Shown piece by piece: positions 44,405 to 53,623 of a stretch of DNA of 64,000 nt. The position numbers and the translations under genes were made by a program. The stretch comes from Clostridia bacterium. Its GTDB lineage: Bacteria > Bacillota > Clostridia > Oscillospirales > Acutalibacteraceae. Each line of letters begins with the position of its first letter. Position 1 is the stretch's first letter. The stretch lies in contig JAFXFC010000052.1 of the NCBI GenBank assembly GCA_017513525.1, positions 62,001 through 126,000 on the forward strand, in the 5' to 3' direction. Below the pieces are notes generated by a model. The model was not told the DNA's origin and did not search any database. It saw only the letters and a list, made by a program, of their open reading frames with translations.

Positions 44405-44962
44405 TTATCCCTCCTTCACTGCTTCATAAATTGACAGTGCTTCATTTACTGCATTTGTAACTGCTTTTGTGGTAATAGTAGCACTGGTAATTGCAAGAAT
44501 TTCATTTTCCGTCGGTGTTGCATTTTTAATTACAGAGAAAGTACCTGAACCGCCGATATACTGAGAAAGGAAGCTTTCTTTTTTTGCGTTCATACCGAGT
44601 CCCGGAGTTTCATTTATTGTGAGAATGCTCAGTCCCGTGACCTTGCCGTCAGTATCAACGCCGGTCATGACTTCAACTGCTCCGCCGTAGCCTGAAGCGC
44701 TTGTTGTGAAAACATAGCCTACCGTCTTGCCGTCAGAGGAGCCTTTATAATATTCCGAGCCGTCAGCGGCCGTTTCTTTGCTGAATGTGTCGGCATCAGG
44801 TAACACCTGAAGTCTTGCTTCATCAGCGGCTTTTTCGTTGTTGCTTGTTATAATTGGGTCTGTGACTGTGTTTATGTATGCTAAAATTCCTGCAGCAACA
44901 GCACATATCAGGAACAGGGAAAGTGCGGTTTTTAAGATCATTTTTATATCTTTGCCATTCAT
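44405..44962 (-). CDS. rnfG: Rnf complex FMN subunit RnfG
   Basis: A 185-residue subunit with one N-terminal membrane helix and an extracellular FMN-binding domain; TSATITTKAV holds the Thr to which ApbE attaches FMN. Starts at ATG overlapping the rnfD stop by one base (TAATG). Confidence 0.95.
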   Translation of the reverse strand: MNGKDIKMILKTALSLFLICAVAAGILAYINTVTDPIITSNNEKAADEARLQVLPDADTFSKETAADGSEYYKGSSDGKTVGYVFTTSASGYGGAVEVMTGVDTDGKVTGLSILTINETPGLGMNAKKESFLSQYIGGSGTFSVIKNATPTENEILAITSATITTKAVTNAVNEALSIYEAVKEG

Positions 44963-45990
44963 TATGCAGCACCCTCCTTAGCCTTTTTTTCTTTCTTTTT
45001 CTTAATAAAACCGAAATATTTCGGTGCAGTTGCTTTTTCAATAAGAGGCACTGCAATATTCATAAGAAGAATCGAATAGGAAACACCTTCGGGTAGTGAA
45101 CCGAAAAGTCTTATAACTGATGTAAGAATTCCGCATCCGATACCGAAGACTATTTTGCCCTTCATGGTGATAGGACTTGTTGAATAGTCTGTTGCCATAA
45201 AGAATGCACCGAGTAACAGTCCTCCGCCGAGTAATTCATATACGGTAAAGGTAACATTAAAGCCTGAAGAAATGAGCATGAATACAGCAACGGTAGCAAT
45301 ATAAGAACCGGGAATAGCAATGCTTATAATTCCTCTGAGAATAAGATAAATCGCACCTAAGATAAGTGCAACGGAACAAACTTCACCGATACAGCCTGCT
45401 CTTACACCGAAAAGCATATTAAAGAACTTGGGAAGATCGCCGTCTGCAAGAAGCATATCCATCTGGGCTGATATATCACCTGAAAGATCAATGCCTGATA
45501 AATGGGCGAGGGGAGTTGCTGTAGTAAGAGCATCTACGGTGTTCTTTGCAGGAGCCGTAAAGCCTGTCATAGCTGAGGCAAAGGAAACAAGAAGCACTAT
45601 TCTTGCTGTAATTGCGGGGTTTGCGAAATTATGACCTATACCGCCGAACATCTGCTTTGCAATGACTATTGCCACAAAGGAACCTACTACACACATCCAG
45701 ATTGGGATACCCACGGGAAGATTGAATGCCAGAAGAAGTCCCGTTACAACGGCACTGAGATCTCCTATAGAAGAGGAGCGTTTCATTATTTTTCTTGAAA
45801 GAAATTCGAACAGCACACAGCTTATAATACATACTGCAATAACAAGTGCTGCTCTTATACCGAATACCGCAACGCCTGCAAAGGCTGCGGGGATAAGTGA
45901 AATTATAACATCAAGCATTATGCCCGTTACCGTACCCGAGCTTTTTGTATGGGGGGAGGCACTTACGGTAAGAATTGTTTTGTCACTCAT
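44962..45990 (-). CDS. rnfD: Rnf complex membrane/FMN subunit RnfD
   Basis: A 342-residue, roughly nine-helix subunit; TVDALTTATPLA is the covalent FMN (TTAT) site. ATG 45990 is taken since it overlaps the rnfC stop (TAATG); the frame is open for another 74 codons upstream but that is the rnfC coding sequence. Confidence 0.95.
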   Translation of the reverse strand: MSDKTILTVSASPHTKSSGTVTGIMLDVIISLIPAAFAGVAVFGIRAALVIAVCIISCVLFEFLSRKIMKRSSSIGDLSAVVTGLLLAFNLPVGIPIWMCVVGSFVAIVIAKQMFGGIGHNFANPAITARIVLLVSFASAMTGFTAPAKNTVDALTTATPLAHLSGIDLSGDISAQMDMLLADGDLPKFFNMLFGVRAGCIGEVCSVALILGAIYLILRGIISIAIPGSYIATVAVFMLISSGFNVTFTVYELLGGGLLLGAFFMATDYSTSPITMKGKIVFGIGCGILTSVIRLFGSLPEGVSYSILLMNIAVPLIEKATAPKYFGFIKKKKEKKAKEGAA

Positions 45991-47339
45991 TATTTCACAC
46001 CTGCCTGTCTCATTACTTCTTTTGCAAGACGCATATGCTGTACCAAGGGTTTTCCTGCAGGACATGAATATGCACAGCTTCCGCATTCCATGCAAACGGA
46101 TGTGCCGAGCTTTGAGAGCATTTCGGCATCCTTCAGTGCTGCAAACTTTTCTATCTGAGTGGGAATAAGGCTCATGGGACAAGCCGCATGGCATCTTCCG
46201 CAACGGATACATTCTCTTTCGGGTTTTATTCTTGCGGCATTTTTTGAAAATGCAAGAATTGCATTGTTGCTTTTGAGAAGAGGTACATCTGTGCCCGTGA
46301 CAGCAGTACCCATCATGGGTCCGCCTGATAATATCTTATAAGGCTCTTCGGTAAAGCCGCCGCAGAAATCGATTATCTGCTGGAATTCCATGCCTATGGG
46401 AACACGGACATTCATAGGATCCTTTATACAGTTACCGCTGACGGTAACAGAGCGGCTTGTAAGGGGTTTTCCTGTTTTTAAGTATCTTGAAACAAATGCA
46501 GTGCTGGCAACATTCATAACAACACAGCCTACATCAGAGGGGAGACCGCCTGCAGGGACCTTTCTGCCTGTTGCTGAAAGCACCATCATTTTTTCAGCCC
46601 CCTGAGGATAACGGGATTTTAATGTCATAAGTCGCACAATGTTTCCGTGGTCGATATCACTATCGGCAATATCTTTAAGTATTTTTATTGCCTGAGGCTT
46701 ATTATCCTCAACTGCAATTATTACTCTCTTGAAGCCGAGGATTTCCTGTAATGTATAAACACCGCCCATAATATTCCATGAATTTTCCAAGCATTCACGG
46801 TAGTCTACCGTAATGTAAGGCTCACATTCGGCAGCATTTATTATAAGAGTGTCTATATCCTTGTCTTCGGGAGTGTTAAGCTTTACATGAGTAGGGAAGC
46901 CTGCACCGCCGAGACCTACAAGTCCTGATTCGCGAATAGCCTTTACGAGCTCCGCCTTGTTTGTGACGCGAGGAGCTTCAATTCCCTCAAAAAGCTTCAT
47001 TTCTCCGTCTGATTCTATAGTAACGGCAGGTGCCATTTTTCCGTTTGCAAGCTTTACATCCTGAACAGCAATGACCTTGCCCGAAACAGAAGCGTGTATC
47101 GGTGCACTGACGTATTTGTCACTGTCACCTACTATCTGACCCACACCTACATAATCGCCCTTTTTGACTGTTGGTGTGCAGGGTGCGCCTATGTGTTGAA
47201 GCATAGGCAGTGTAACAGTTTCGGGAATCGGGATCCTTACGGTTTCTTTTTCGGCTGTGAGCTTATTGTGAGCAACAGCTACGCCGCCTTTACCCTTGCC
47301 GATCGCTTTAAGGATGGCATCGGGGCTTAATTTACCCAT
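45990..47339 (-). CDS. rnfC: Rnf complex NADH-side subunit RnfC
   Basis: A 449-residue peripheral subunit. It has the NADH/FMN-binding Complex I 51 kDa-like core (VGLGGAGFPTHVKL, NAAECEPYITVD) and two 4Fe-4S motifs at the C-terminus (CIRCGRCHAACP, CMECGSCAYSCP). First of the classical rnfCDGEAB order. Confidence 0.97.
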   Translation of the reverse strand: MGKLSPDAILKAIGKGKGGVAVAHNKLTAEKETVRIPIPETVTLPMLQHIGAPCTPTVKKGDYVGVGQIVGDSDKYVSAPIHASVSGKVIAVQDVKLANGKMAPAVTIESDGEMKLFEGIEAPRVTNKAELVKAIRESGLVGLGGAGFPTHVKLNTPEDKDIDTLIINAAECEPYITVDYRECLENSWNIMGGVYTLQEILGFKRVIIAVEDNKPQAIKILKDIADSDIDHGNIVRLMTLKSRYPQGAEKMMVLSATGRKVPAGGLPSDVGCVVMNVASTAFVSRYLKTGKPLTSRSVTVSGNCIKDPMNVRVPIGMEFQQIIDFCGGFTEEPYKILSGGPMMGTAVTGTDVPLLKSNNAILAFSKNAARIKPERECIRCGRCHAACPMSLIPTQIEKFAALKDAEMLSKLGTSVCMECGSCAYSCPAGKPLVQHMRLAKEVMRQAGVK

Positions 47340-47904
47340 AATTTTTTCCTCCGTTTTCTTGAGTTTTATATAAATTCTTGTGGTCGAAAATTTTTAGCTT
47401 TTTCAGATGTGGGAGAGTTAAATTCAAAGTTACACCTGTTATAACTCCGAATACTGCTCCCGAAATGAGAAGAATGGGCATATATCCCAAAAATAAGCTG
47501 CTGCCCGCGATAATTGAGGCGGCTGAAAGCTGTCCTATATTGTGCATAACTGAGCTTAAAACCGATATGCCCGTGTATGACAGCTTTTCTTTGCTTAGTT
47601 TCATTGAGAAATACATTGTGAGCACGCTTAATATTCCTCCGAAAAGGGATATGAAGCCTGCACTCGCACCTGACAGCAAGGAAGCGAAGCCCGCTTTTAT
47701 AACAGCAATACCCAAAGCCGGCAAAAGTCCCAATGCTGAGCAGGTGAACATTACAATTATATTGGAAAAACCGGGTTTTATCCCCATTGGCAGGGGAAAA
47801 GCCGAAAGAAGCAATTTTTCAATAAAGGAAAGTGCCAGTGCCAAGGCACCGAGAATTCCCGTTATTGCAATTAAAAAAATTTTTTGATGTCTTTTTTTAT
47901 TCAT
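47332..47904 (-). CDS. Gx transporter family membrane protein (heptaprenyl diphosphate synthase component I-like)
   Basis: A 190-residue six-helix membrane protein. The N-terminal KPGFSNIIVMF, GFASLLSGASAGF and SVMHNIGQL patterns place it in the Gx transporter/HepS1-like family, which is regularly found before rnf genes in Clostridia. Its role in Rnf function is unknown. Overlaps rnfC by 8 bases. Confidence 0.88.
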   Translation of the reverse strand: MNKKRHQKIFLIAITGILGALALALSFIEKLLLSAFPLPMGIKPGFSNIIVMFTCSALGLLPALGIAVIKAGFASLLSGASAGFISLFGGILSVLTMYFSMKLSKEKLSYTGISVLSSVMHNIGQLSAASIIAGSSLFLGYMPILLISGAVFGVITGVTLNLTLPHLKKLKIFDHKNLYKTQENGGKNYG

Positions 47905-47905
47905 A

Positions 47906-48280
47906 TCAATAGGTTACGGTGTCGGGAGCTTTACTGCTCCTGCCTGTAAGTTTTATTATCGTTTTGTTCGGAATACAAACCGCAATATCGCCGGGCTTTG
48001 AGAGCTTTCCGCAATTTACACAGTCAAGACCCATGCAGTCCGATGAAATGAAAGAGATCTGACCGTGTGAAATTTCTATCTCAACCCCGTTATTGAGAGT
48101 GACGGTATAGGTGTTATACACATCCGATAGATTAATATTATAAAGAGTTTCGCCGTCTGCGATTATCTGTGCAGATGCTTCGGAACTGTTTTTAGAAAAG
48201 AGAAGCAAAAGACAGGCTGCCAAAATTGCTGCAAAAATTATTATAATGTCGTTTTTTTTGAAAAAATCTTTAATTTTCAT
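47906..48280 (-). CDS. NusG domain II-type protein
   Basis: A 124-residue protein with an N-terminal membrane helix (residues ~12-29) and a small extracellular beta-barrel, including SDCMGLDCVNCGK with three cysteines. This extracellular NusG_II-like family is typical beside apbE and rnf in Clostridia. Function unknown. Overlaps apbE by 11 bases. Confidence 0.88.
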   Translation of the reverse strand: MKIKDFFKKNDIIIIFAAILAACLLLLFSKNSSEASAQIIADGETLYNINLSDVYNTYTVTLNNGVEIEISHGQISFISSDCMGLDCVNCGKLSKPGDIAVCIPNKTIIKLTGRSSKAPDTVTY

Positions 48281-49310
48281 TGTAATCCAAGTATTTATAG
48301 TCGGAAGAAGTGAGCTCCAAAGCTTCTTTTAAGCCGTCTGTAACATAATATGTTTTGTTTTTGAATACAAAAACAGCTTCCGATGAAAAAGATTTCAGGC
48401 TCACAAGGGACTCTGCATTAAGACCGTTTATAAATAAAGCGGTGGAAAGTGCATCTGCCGTGATGCCTGAGGGCGAAACTACCGTTACCGAAATGAGCTC
48501 ATTCTCAACGGGATAACCTGTTTTCGGATCAAGTATATGGTGATAGGTTTTTGAGTTTTCTGTAAATGTTTTTTCATAGCTTCCCGAGGTGGAAACAAAA
48601 ACAGCATTTTTCGGGGCGAGCTTCAGTGTCGCAAAATAAGAATTGGCTGATAGGAAAGGGTCTCTTATTCCGATAGTCCAATGACTGCCTGAGGGGTTTT
48701 CTCCGAAGGCTAAAACTGTGCCGCCGAGACTCATAATGAATGGGATATCTTTATGCTTTACAGCTTCAAAAGCGGCATCACAGGCGGCTCCCTTGCCGAG
48801 TGCTCCCATGTCTATTTCAATGTCTTCAATTGCAATTTTATTGCCGTCTATAGCTATTTTATCTATATCAATGAGGGGAAGCTGTTCTTCAATGTCGCTT
48901 GCCTTCGGAAGAGAGGGTGTCTCCGTGTTAAATCCCCAAAGAGAAGTGAGCTTACCTATTGATATGTCAACCCTCCTGCCGAGCTTATTACAAACGCTTA
49001 TGCTGTCTGATAAAACACTTGTTAAATAGTCAGAGGCTTGTATGCCACCATTCTTATTAAGAGTATAAATTTCAGCATTTTCGTCGGTATTGGATAATGC
49101 CTTATCTGCATTACGGACAGCGCTGTTTATCAGAGAAAAAACTTCTTCGTTTAATTGTTCATCTTGGGAAAATATTTTTGCCGAGAGGATACTGCCCATT
49201 GCAAAGGATGTTTTTTCGGTGAATTTTTCTTGGCATCCCGAAAAAATAACAATAAAAAATAACAGGCACAACAGCATGAGTGTTTTTAATGTTGCTGCGG
49301 ACTTTTTCAT
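48270..49310 (-). CDS. apbE: FAD:protein FMN transferase (lipoprotein)
   Basis: A 346-residue flavin transferase with lipoprotein signal (FIVIFSGC). Motifs: FAMGSILSAKIF, GRRVDISIGKL, DMGALGKGAACD, LGGTVLAFG, SGSYEKTF, YHHILDPKTGYP and TADALSTALFI. It attaches FMN to threonines of RnfG and RnfD, both in this operon. First gene of the leftward run. Confidence 0.95.
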   Translation of the reverse strand: MKKSAATLKTLMLLCLLFFIVIFSGCQEKFTEKTSFAMGSILSAKIFSQDEQLNEEVFSLINSAVRNADKALSNTDENAEIYTLNKNGGIQASDYLTSVLSDSISVCNKLGRRVDISIGKLTSLWGFNTETPSLPKASDIEEQLPLIDIDKIAIDGNKIAIEDIEIDMGALGKGAACDAAFEAVKHKDIPFIMSLGGTVLAFGENPSGSHWTIGIRDPFLSANSYFATLKLAPKNAVFVSTSGSYEKTFTENSKTYHHILDPKTGYPVENELISVTVVSPSGITADALSTALFINGLNAESLVSLKSFSSEAVFVFKNKTYYVTDGLKEALELTSSDYKYLDYNEN

Positions 49311-49345
49311 TGGGATCGTACCTTCCGTTAATACTTCAGTTTTAT

Positions 49346-49374
49346 ATTATATCAACTAAATATCAATTAGTAAA
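49346..49374 (-). promoter_or_regulatory. Promoter of the apbE-rnf operon
   Basis: Minus strand -35 TTTACT (49374-49369), 17 bases, -10 TATAAT (49351-49346), close to the apbE start. Confidence 0.7.
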
Positions 49375-49414
49375 GAATAAAATTTAACAATAATAAAGAA
49401 TAAAATTTAACAAT
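49371..49414. repeat. Two direct 21-bp repeats upstream of the apbE-rnf promoter
   Basis: The 21-base unit TAAAGAATAAAA...TTTAACAAT occurs at 49371-49391 and 49394-49414, a 23-base period. On the minus strand it begins TTGTTAAATTTT, and the proximal copy overlaps the -35. This is the position of an activator or repressor site. The TTGTTAA start matches half a Rex redox-sensor site but the other half is missing. Confidence 0.6.
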
Positions 49415-49434
49415 TATTACTTTATTATAAATAC

Positions 49435-49463
49435 TTGTAATATATTTTTTTTTATGATATGAT
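49435..49463 (+). promoter_or_regulatory. Promoter of the sortase cluster
   Basis: TTGTAA (49435-49440), 17 bases, TATGAT (49458-49463), divergent to apbE. Confidence 0.6.
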
Positions 49464-49501
49464 ATTACCGTACATTGATTTTTTTACGGCAGGTGAATTA
49501 G

Positions 49502-50638
49502 ATGGATACATTAAATAAGGAAAAAGCTCCCGAAGCAGGGGAAGTGTTCCTCGGAATTTCTTTATCCGACGGAGAGCCTGTTCACACTGAAGCTAAAGAT
49601 TTGTATCTTGATGAAGTTTTTGATACAGAAGAAGATAAAAGGGATATAGAAACGGCGAAAAAAAATACAATGACGCCCATGGATAAAAGAATAATAACCG
49701 TTCTTTGGTTATTGAATGCTGCAGTTTTTGCTTTTATCGGTCTGTTTATTAATTTTACGGGCAGTGACGATGCTTATGCTCCCATAAAAGAAGAAGCCCG
49801 TTTCGAGGGAGAAGAAGGTGCCGCCTCCTACTATGACGGTAGTTTGGTTTTCGGAGATTCCATAACACCCAATTATGCCGAAACAGAATATCCGAGCGGA
49901 ATGATAAAAGGCTTCGAGCCTCTTTATTCTGAAAATTCGGATACGGTAGGTTGGATAAGAATTCCTGATACCAATGTGGATCATGTTATTCTTCAGACGG
50001 ACAATCATACCGATTATGACCGTACAACATTCTTCGGTGACTACTATGTCGGCGGCAGTCTTTTTATGGATTACCGTAACCGGATAGCAAAAGGAAGCAA
50101 TACTCTTTCTAAAAATACAATTATCTACGGTCACTATCTGAAGAATCAGAGAGGTATGTTTTCCGATCTTGATAAATATATGGATGTTGAATATTATAAA
50201 GAGCATCCCGTTATTGAAATGAGTACACTTTATTCCCGTTATCAGTGGAAGATAATCGGTGCGTTTATTGCAGTTGTTGAAGAACAGTACGATAACAGCC
50301 TGTTTTATTATTGGTATGATAATTTTTCTGATTCCAATACTCTCGGCTTTGCAAATGAAGTAGCATTCAGAAGCTATTTTGTCAATCCGGCTATAGATGT
50401 TCAGCCTACGGATAAGTTTTTAACACTGTCCACCTGCAGTCACTCAATGGATATTGACGGAATGGTAAATGCCCGTTTCGTAGTCGTTGCAAGACTTGTA
50501 AGAGACGGCGAGAGCGCAGAGGTCGATGTTTCGGCTGCTTATGAAAATCCCACTCGCAGGATGCCTCAGCTGTGGTATGACCAGAATGGACTTCAGAACC
50601 CGTATTCACAGTACGCAATATGGGATGCGTTTGCTTAA
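49502..50638 (+). CDS. Class B sortase 1
   Basis: A 378-residue membrane-anchored transpeptidase. A 62-residue acidic cytoplasmic tail, membrane helix (~63-83), then the sortase barrel with catalytic His in IIYGHYLKN, catalytic Cys in LTLSTCSHSMD (TLxTC) and Arg in ARFVVVARLVRDGES. After the barrel a conserved tail RDGESAEVDVS ... MPQLWYDQNGLQNPYSQ is shared with sortase 2. It would attach substrates to peptidoglycan, but no LPxTG-type or NPxTx-type substrate is seen in the window. ATG 49502 has AGGTGA upstream. Confidence 0.92.
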   Translation: MDTLNKEKAPEAGEVFLGISLSDGEPVHTEAKDLYLDEVFDTEEDKRDIETAKKNTMTPMDKRIITVLWLLNAAVFAFIGLFINFTGSDDAYAPIKEEARFEGEEGAASYYDGSLVFGDSITPNYAETEYPSGMIKGFEPLYSENSDTVGWIRIPDTNVDHVILQTDNHTDYDRTTFFGDYYVGGSLFMDYRNRIAKGSNTLSKNTIIYGHYLKNQRGMFSDLDKYMDVEYYKEHPVIEMSTLYSRYQWKIIGAFIAVVEEQYDNSLFYYWYDNFSDSNTLGFANEVAFRSYFVNPAIDVQPTDKFLTLSTCSHSMDIDGMVNARFVVVARLVRDGESAEVDVSAAYENPTRRMPQLWYDQNGLQNPYSQYAIWDAFA

Positions 50639-50691
50639 AAAATTCTAAGTGTTAATGTATACAACTATTTTTAAGAAAGGGGAACATAAAA

Positions 50692-52173
50692 ATGTCAGAG
50701 ACTGAAAAGACTAAGAATAACGAAGTCATCACTGAAGAAAGTGTTGATGATATTCTTGCGGGAATTCTTAATCCTGACGGCACATTTAATGATGATTTTA
50801 ACGGACTTTTTGCAAAATATGTAGGTGGCGGAGTGAACACTGCACCTGTTCCCGATGTTGATCTTTCCGACAGAAGCGATGAGAGTATACCGAAGGAGAG
50901 AATCGAGTATGATTCCGGTGAGTTTATTCCTTCCGTTGAGAGCACTGCAGATGAAAGAATAGCAGAAAAAATACCTCAGAATATCAGAAATATTTATAAT
51001 GATGCGTCAAGTGATGCTCAAAGACCTGAATTTACTTCAACCGGTGATGTAAGATATCCCACTATGGGCGTGGGTGCTTCCGAGCAGAGAGTCGTTTTTG
51101 ATGCAGATTGGGAAGAAAAGGCAAAACAGGAGGCTGCAAGACTTGAAAGAGTCCGTCAGGACAGAATGCTCCGAGGTGACAGTGCATATGCGCGTACTTT
51201 TGTTGCAGGCGGAATGTATATGCCTCAGAGAAATCCTTATGTGAATGTCCCTGATACTAATCCTCTTTATGTAGATCCTTTGTCAAGGGATGCTGATTTT
51301 GAAGGTGCAGGCGAAGCATCCGAGTATTATAACAGTAACAAAAAACCTTTTTTTCCGGAGGGTTTTTCCGCGGCTCCAAGAAGTAGTTTTGCTGCGGGCG
51401 GAAAAACCGAATATTTAAAAAGCAGCAGACAAACATCAGGCACGGCAATAGGAGGTAATCCTTTAAGAATGCCTGTTAACACAGATGCCGATTGGCTGAA
51501 GGTAGAAGAAAAACCGGATAAGAAGAAAAAGAAGCTCAGTTTTTCTAAGAAAAGAAAGGCTGCTTCTCTTCCTGTGCAGAAAGAGCCTGATATAGATGTT
51601 ACGGAAAAGACTCCCGAAGCTGAAAATTTTTCAGATGATATTCCCGAGCAGCAGATGAGAGTTCCCGCTTTTTCGGAAGAAGAGCTTTCTGAGGTCAAAG
51701 ATGAAACCAGAGATCTTCGTTCAACAGTTGCCGAAATCGTAGATAAATACAATAAACGCAACGAAGAAGAAGCAAGAAAAAAGCTTGAGGAAGAAACAAG
51801 ACTTGAAGAGCTTCGCAGAGAAGAAGAGCTTCGCGAGAGAAGAAGACAGGAAGAAATACGGCTTCTTAAGAAAAGTATGAGTCCTGAGCTTTGTGAAGCT
51901 ATAGACAGTGAAGAAGAAGCCCCGTCTTTTGCCGAATATGATGATTTTTCAACTGTAACTTCAGATGAAAAGCCGAACGCTTCAGAGAAAATATTCGGCA
52001 TTGTTTTTGATCCCGCGATTATTGACGGTGCAGATTATATGGAACAGTTGAATGTGAATTCTTCAGAGAATCAATTTTTTGAAGCTGATAAAAAAGAAGC
52101 TCCGAAGATGAAAGGGAAGAAAAATAAAGGCAAAAAAAAGTCCGCAAAAACGGACGAAAGGAAATTTAAGTGA
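50692..52173 (+). CDS. Long charged coiled-coil protein of unknown function
   Basis: A 493-residue protein with no signal peptide, membrane helix or known domain. The N-terminal half is low in complexity and rich in Asp, Ser and Pro; residues ~335-395 form a Glu/Arg/Lys-rich probable coiled coil (NKRNEEEARKKLEEETRLEELRREEELRERRR, written in part); the end is Lys-rich (KKNKGKKKSAK). It is a cytoplasmic protein placed between the two sortase genes, so it may organise or regulate the sortases or their precursors from inside. AAGGGG ribosome site. I do not recognise its family. Confidence 0.75.
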   Translation: MSETEKTKNNEVITEESVDDILAGILNPDGTFNDDFNGLFAKYVGGGVNTAPVPDVDLSDRSDESIPKERIEYDSGEFIPSVESTADERIAEKIPQNIRNIYNDASSDAQRPEFTSTGDVRYPTMGVGASEQRVVFDADWEEKAKQEAARLERVRQDRMLRGDSAYARTFVAGGMYMPQRNPYVNVPDTNPLYVDPLSRDADFEGAGEASEYYNSNKKPFFPEGFSAAPRSSFAAGGKTEYLKSSRQTSGTAIGGNPLRMPVNTDADWLKVEEKPDKKKKKLSFSKKRKAASLPVQKEPDIDVTEKTPEAENFSDDIPEQQMRVPAFSEEELSEVKDETRDLRSTVAEIVDKYNKRNEEEARKKLEEETRLEELRREEELRERRRQEEIRLLKKSMSPELCEAIDSEEEAPSFAEYDDFSTVTSDEKPNASEKIFGIVFDPAIIDGADYMEQLNVNSSENQFFEADKKEAPKMKGKKNKGKKKSAKTDERKFK

Positions 52174-53585
52174 AAATGGACAGAAACAGTTTCGATGAGC
52201 CTGCAAAAGTCATAAAAAGGACAGATGCACCCCAACAGACAGTTTATGCACTGACTTTTTCAGAGGCAATATCGAATTTTTTCAAAACACGCTTTTCAAA
52301 AGAAAATTTAAAGCGATTTATAAAGGACAACTTCCCGCAAAAAGATGACAGTCTCAGAGAAAAGATCCGCAAAACGGTTATGGATGTTTCTTTTGTGCTT
52401 CTGGTTTTGGGAATCTCCTATATTATTTTCTATTATCACGGATACCGTGAGAGAATAAGTGTCCTTGGAAATTGGCAGACATCTATTGAAAGTATTAACG
52501 AGGATGAGCTTTTTGATTTTGAAATAAAAAAGCTTTGGGAGAATGTTAAAGAACGGTATCCCGATGTCGAATTCCCTGAAGGGATGGCACTCAAATTTGC
52601 GGATCTTTATGCAGTAAACCAGGATACCGCAGGAATTCTCTCTATTTCTGAAAAGAAGCTTTGGTTCCCTGTGTTGCTGAATAAATCATCTCGGTCATAC
52701 TATATGTGGAAGGACTTGTACGGTGAATATAACCGTTACGGCAACCCGTTTATTGATTACCGCTGCAGTATTGAAAAGGGAAATCTCAGTAAGAACACTA
52801 TAATTTACGGTCATAACACACACGATAAGCTTGGTTTTAATAAGCTTATAGAATATATGAATCTTGACGGATATAAGGAAGCTCCCGTAGTAACTCTCGA
52901 AACACTGTATGAAAAGACACAATGGAAGATATTTGCGGTCATTCTTACGAATTCCACTTATGAGGCAGACAGAGGTCATCTTTTCACATATCTTATAACC
53001 GATTTTTCATCGACAAATGAATTCATGACAACGATAGACGGCATCTATGAGCGTTCTATGATAAATACGGGCATAGATGTAAAAGAAGATGATAAAATTC
53101 TTACTCTGTATACTTGTTATCAGGATATATTTGACGGCGGAAGACTTGTAGTTTTTGCCCGTCTTTTAAGAGACGGAGAAAGTGCAGAGGTTGATGTTTC
53201 AAAGGCATCTTTTAACCACAGTGCCCGTTATCCGCAGGCTTATTACGATAAGCTTGGTCTTACAAATCCTTATGAGCATCTGACTGAACCGAATACATTT
53301 GAAACCGCAGAGAACGACTCAGATAGTGCGGAGGCTACGGATTCACCGTTTGTTGATGCTCCTGAAGATGTGCCTTCCGAAAACGAAGGCGTCCCGGAAG
53401 AAAACACTGCCGCAGAGAACTTACCTCAAGAAGAAATAACCGAGTCGGACGGTGGCGCTTCACCTGAACAAAACCAGCCCCCTTCTGAAGAAAATCCCCC
53501 CGTAGAGCCTGTTGTTCCCGAAGCACCGGTTGTGCCTGAGCCTGTTCTCGATGATATCGTGGCTCCTGAAGTACCTGCTGAGTGA
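52170..53585 (+). CDS. Class B sortase 2 with long acidic/Pro-rich tail
   Basis: A 471-residue sortase. N-terminal cytoplasmic part (~residues 1-70), membrane helix (~71-92), then the barrel with IIYGHNTHDK (His), ILTLYTCYQD (TLxTC Cys) and GGRLVVFARLLRDGES (Arg), the shared tail RDGESAEVDVS and then an extra ~110-residue tail full of Pro, Glu and Ala (VPEAPVVPEPVLDDIVAPEVP), absent from sortase 1. It would start at GTG 52170 (AAAGGA seven bases before), overlapping the previous gene by 4 bases; ATG 52176 is the alternative. The tail is on the cell-surface side and could span the wall. Confidence 0.9.
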   Translation: MKMDRNSFDEPAKVIKRTDAPQQTVYALTFSEAISNFFKTRFSKENLKRFIKDNFPQKDDSLREKIRKTVMDVSFVLLVLGISYIIFYYHGYRERISVLGNWQTSIESINEDELFDFEIKKLWENVKERYPDVEFPEGMALKFADLYAVNQDTAGILSISEKKLWFPVLLNKSSRSYYMWKDLYGEYNRYGNPFIDYRCSIEKGNLSKNTIIYGHNTHDKLGFNKLIEYMNLDGYKEAPVVTLETLYEKTQWKIFAVILTNSTYEADRGHLFTYLITDFSSTNEFMTTIDGIYERSMINTGIDVKEDDKILTLYTCYQDIFDGGRLVVFARLLRDGESAEVDVSKASFNHSARYPQAYYDKLGLTNPYEHLTEPNTFETAENDSDSAEATDSPFVDAPEDVPSENEGVPEENTAAENLPQEEITESDGGASPEQNQPPSEENPPVEPVVPEAPVVPEPVLDDIVAPEVPAE

Positions 53586-53623
53586 ACTTTTTTTGGTTGT
53601 GAATTAAAGGAAAAGGAAAGAAT

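Noticed and set aside
45991..46212. Longer start for rnfD
   Set aside because: It is the 3' end of rnfC in another frame; the TAATG overlap fixes ATG 45990.
49371..49414. Standard Rex operator
   Set aside because: Rex consensus needs inverted TTGTTAA/TTAACAA halves; here the copies are direct, so I left it as a candidate only.
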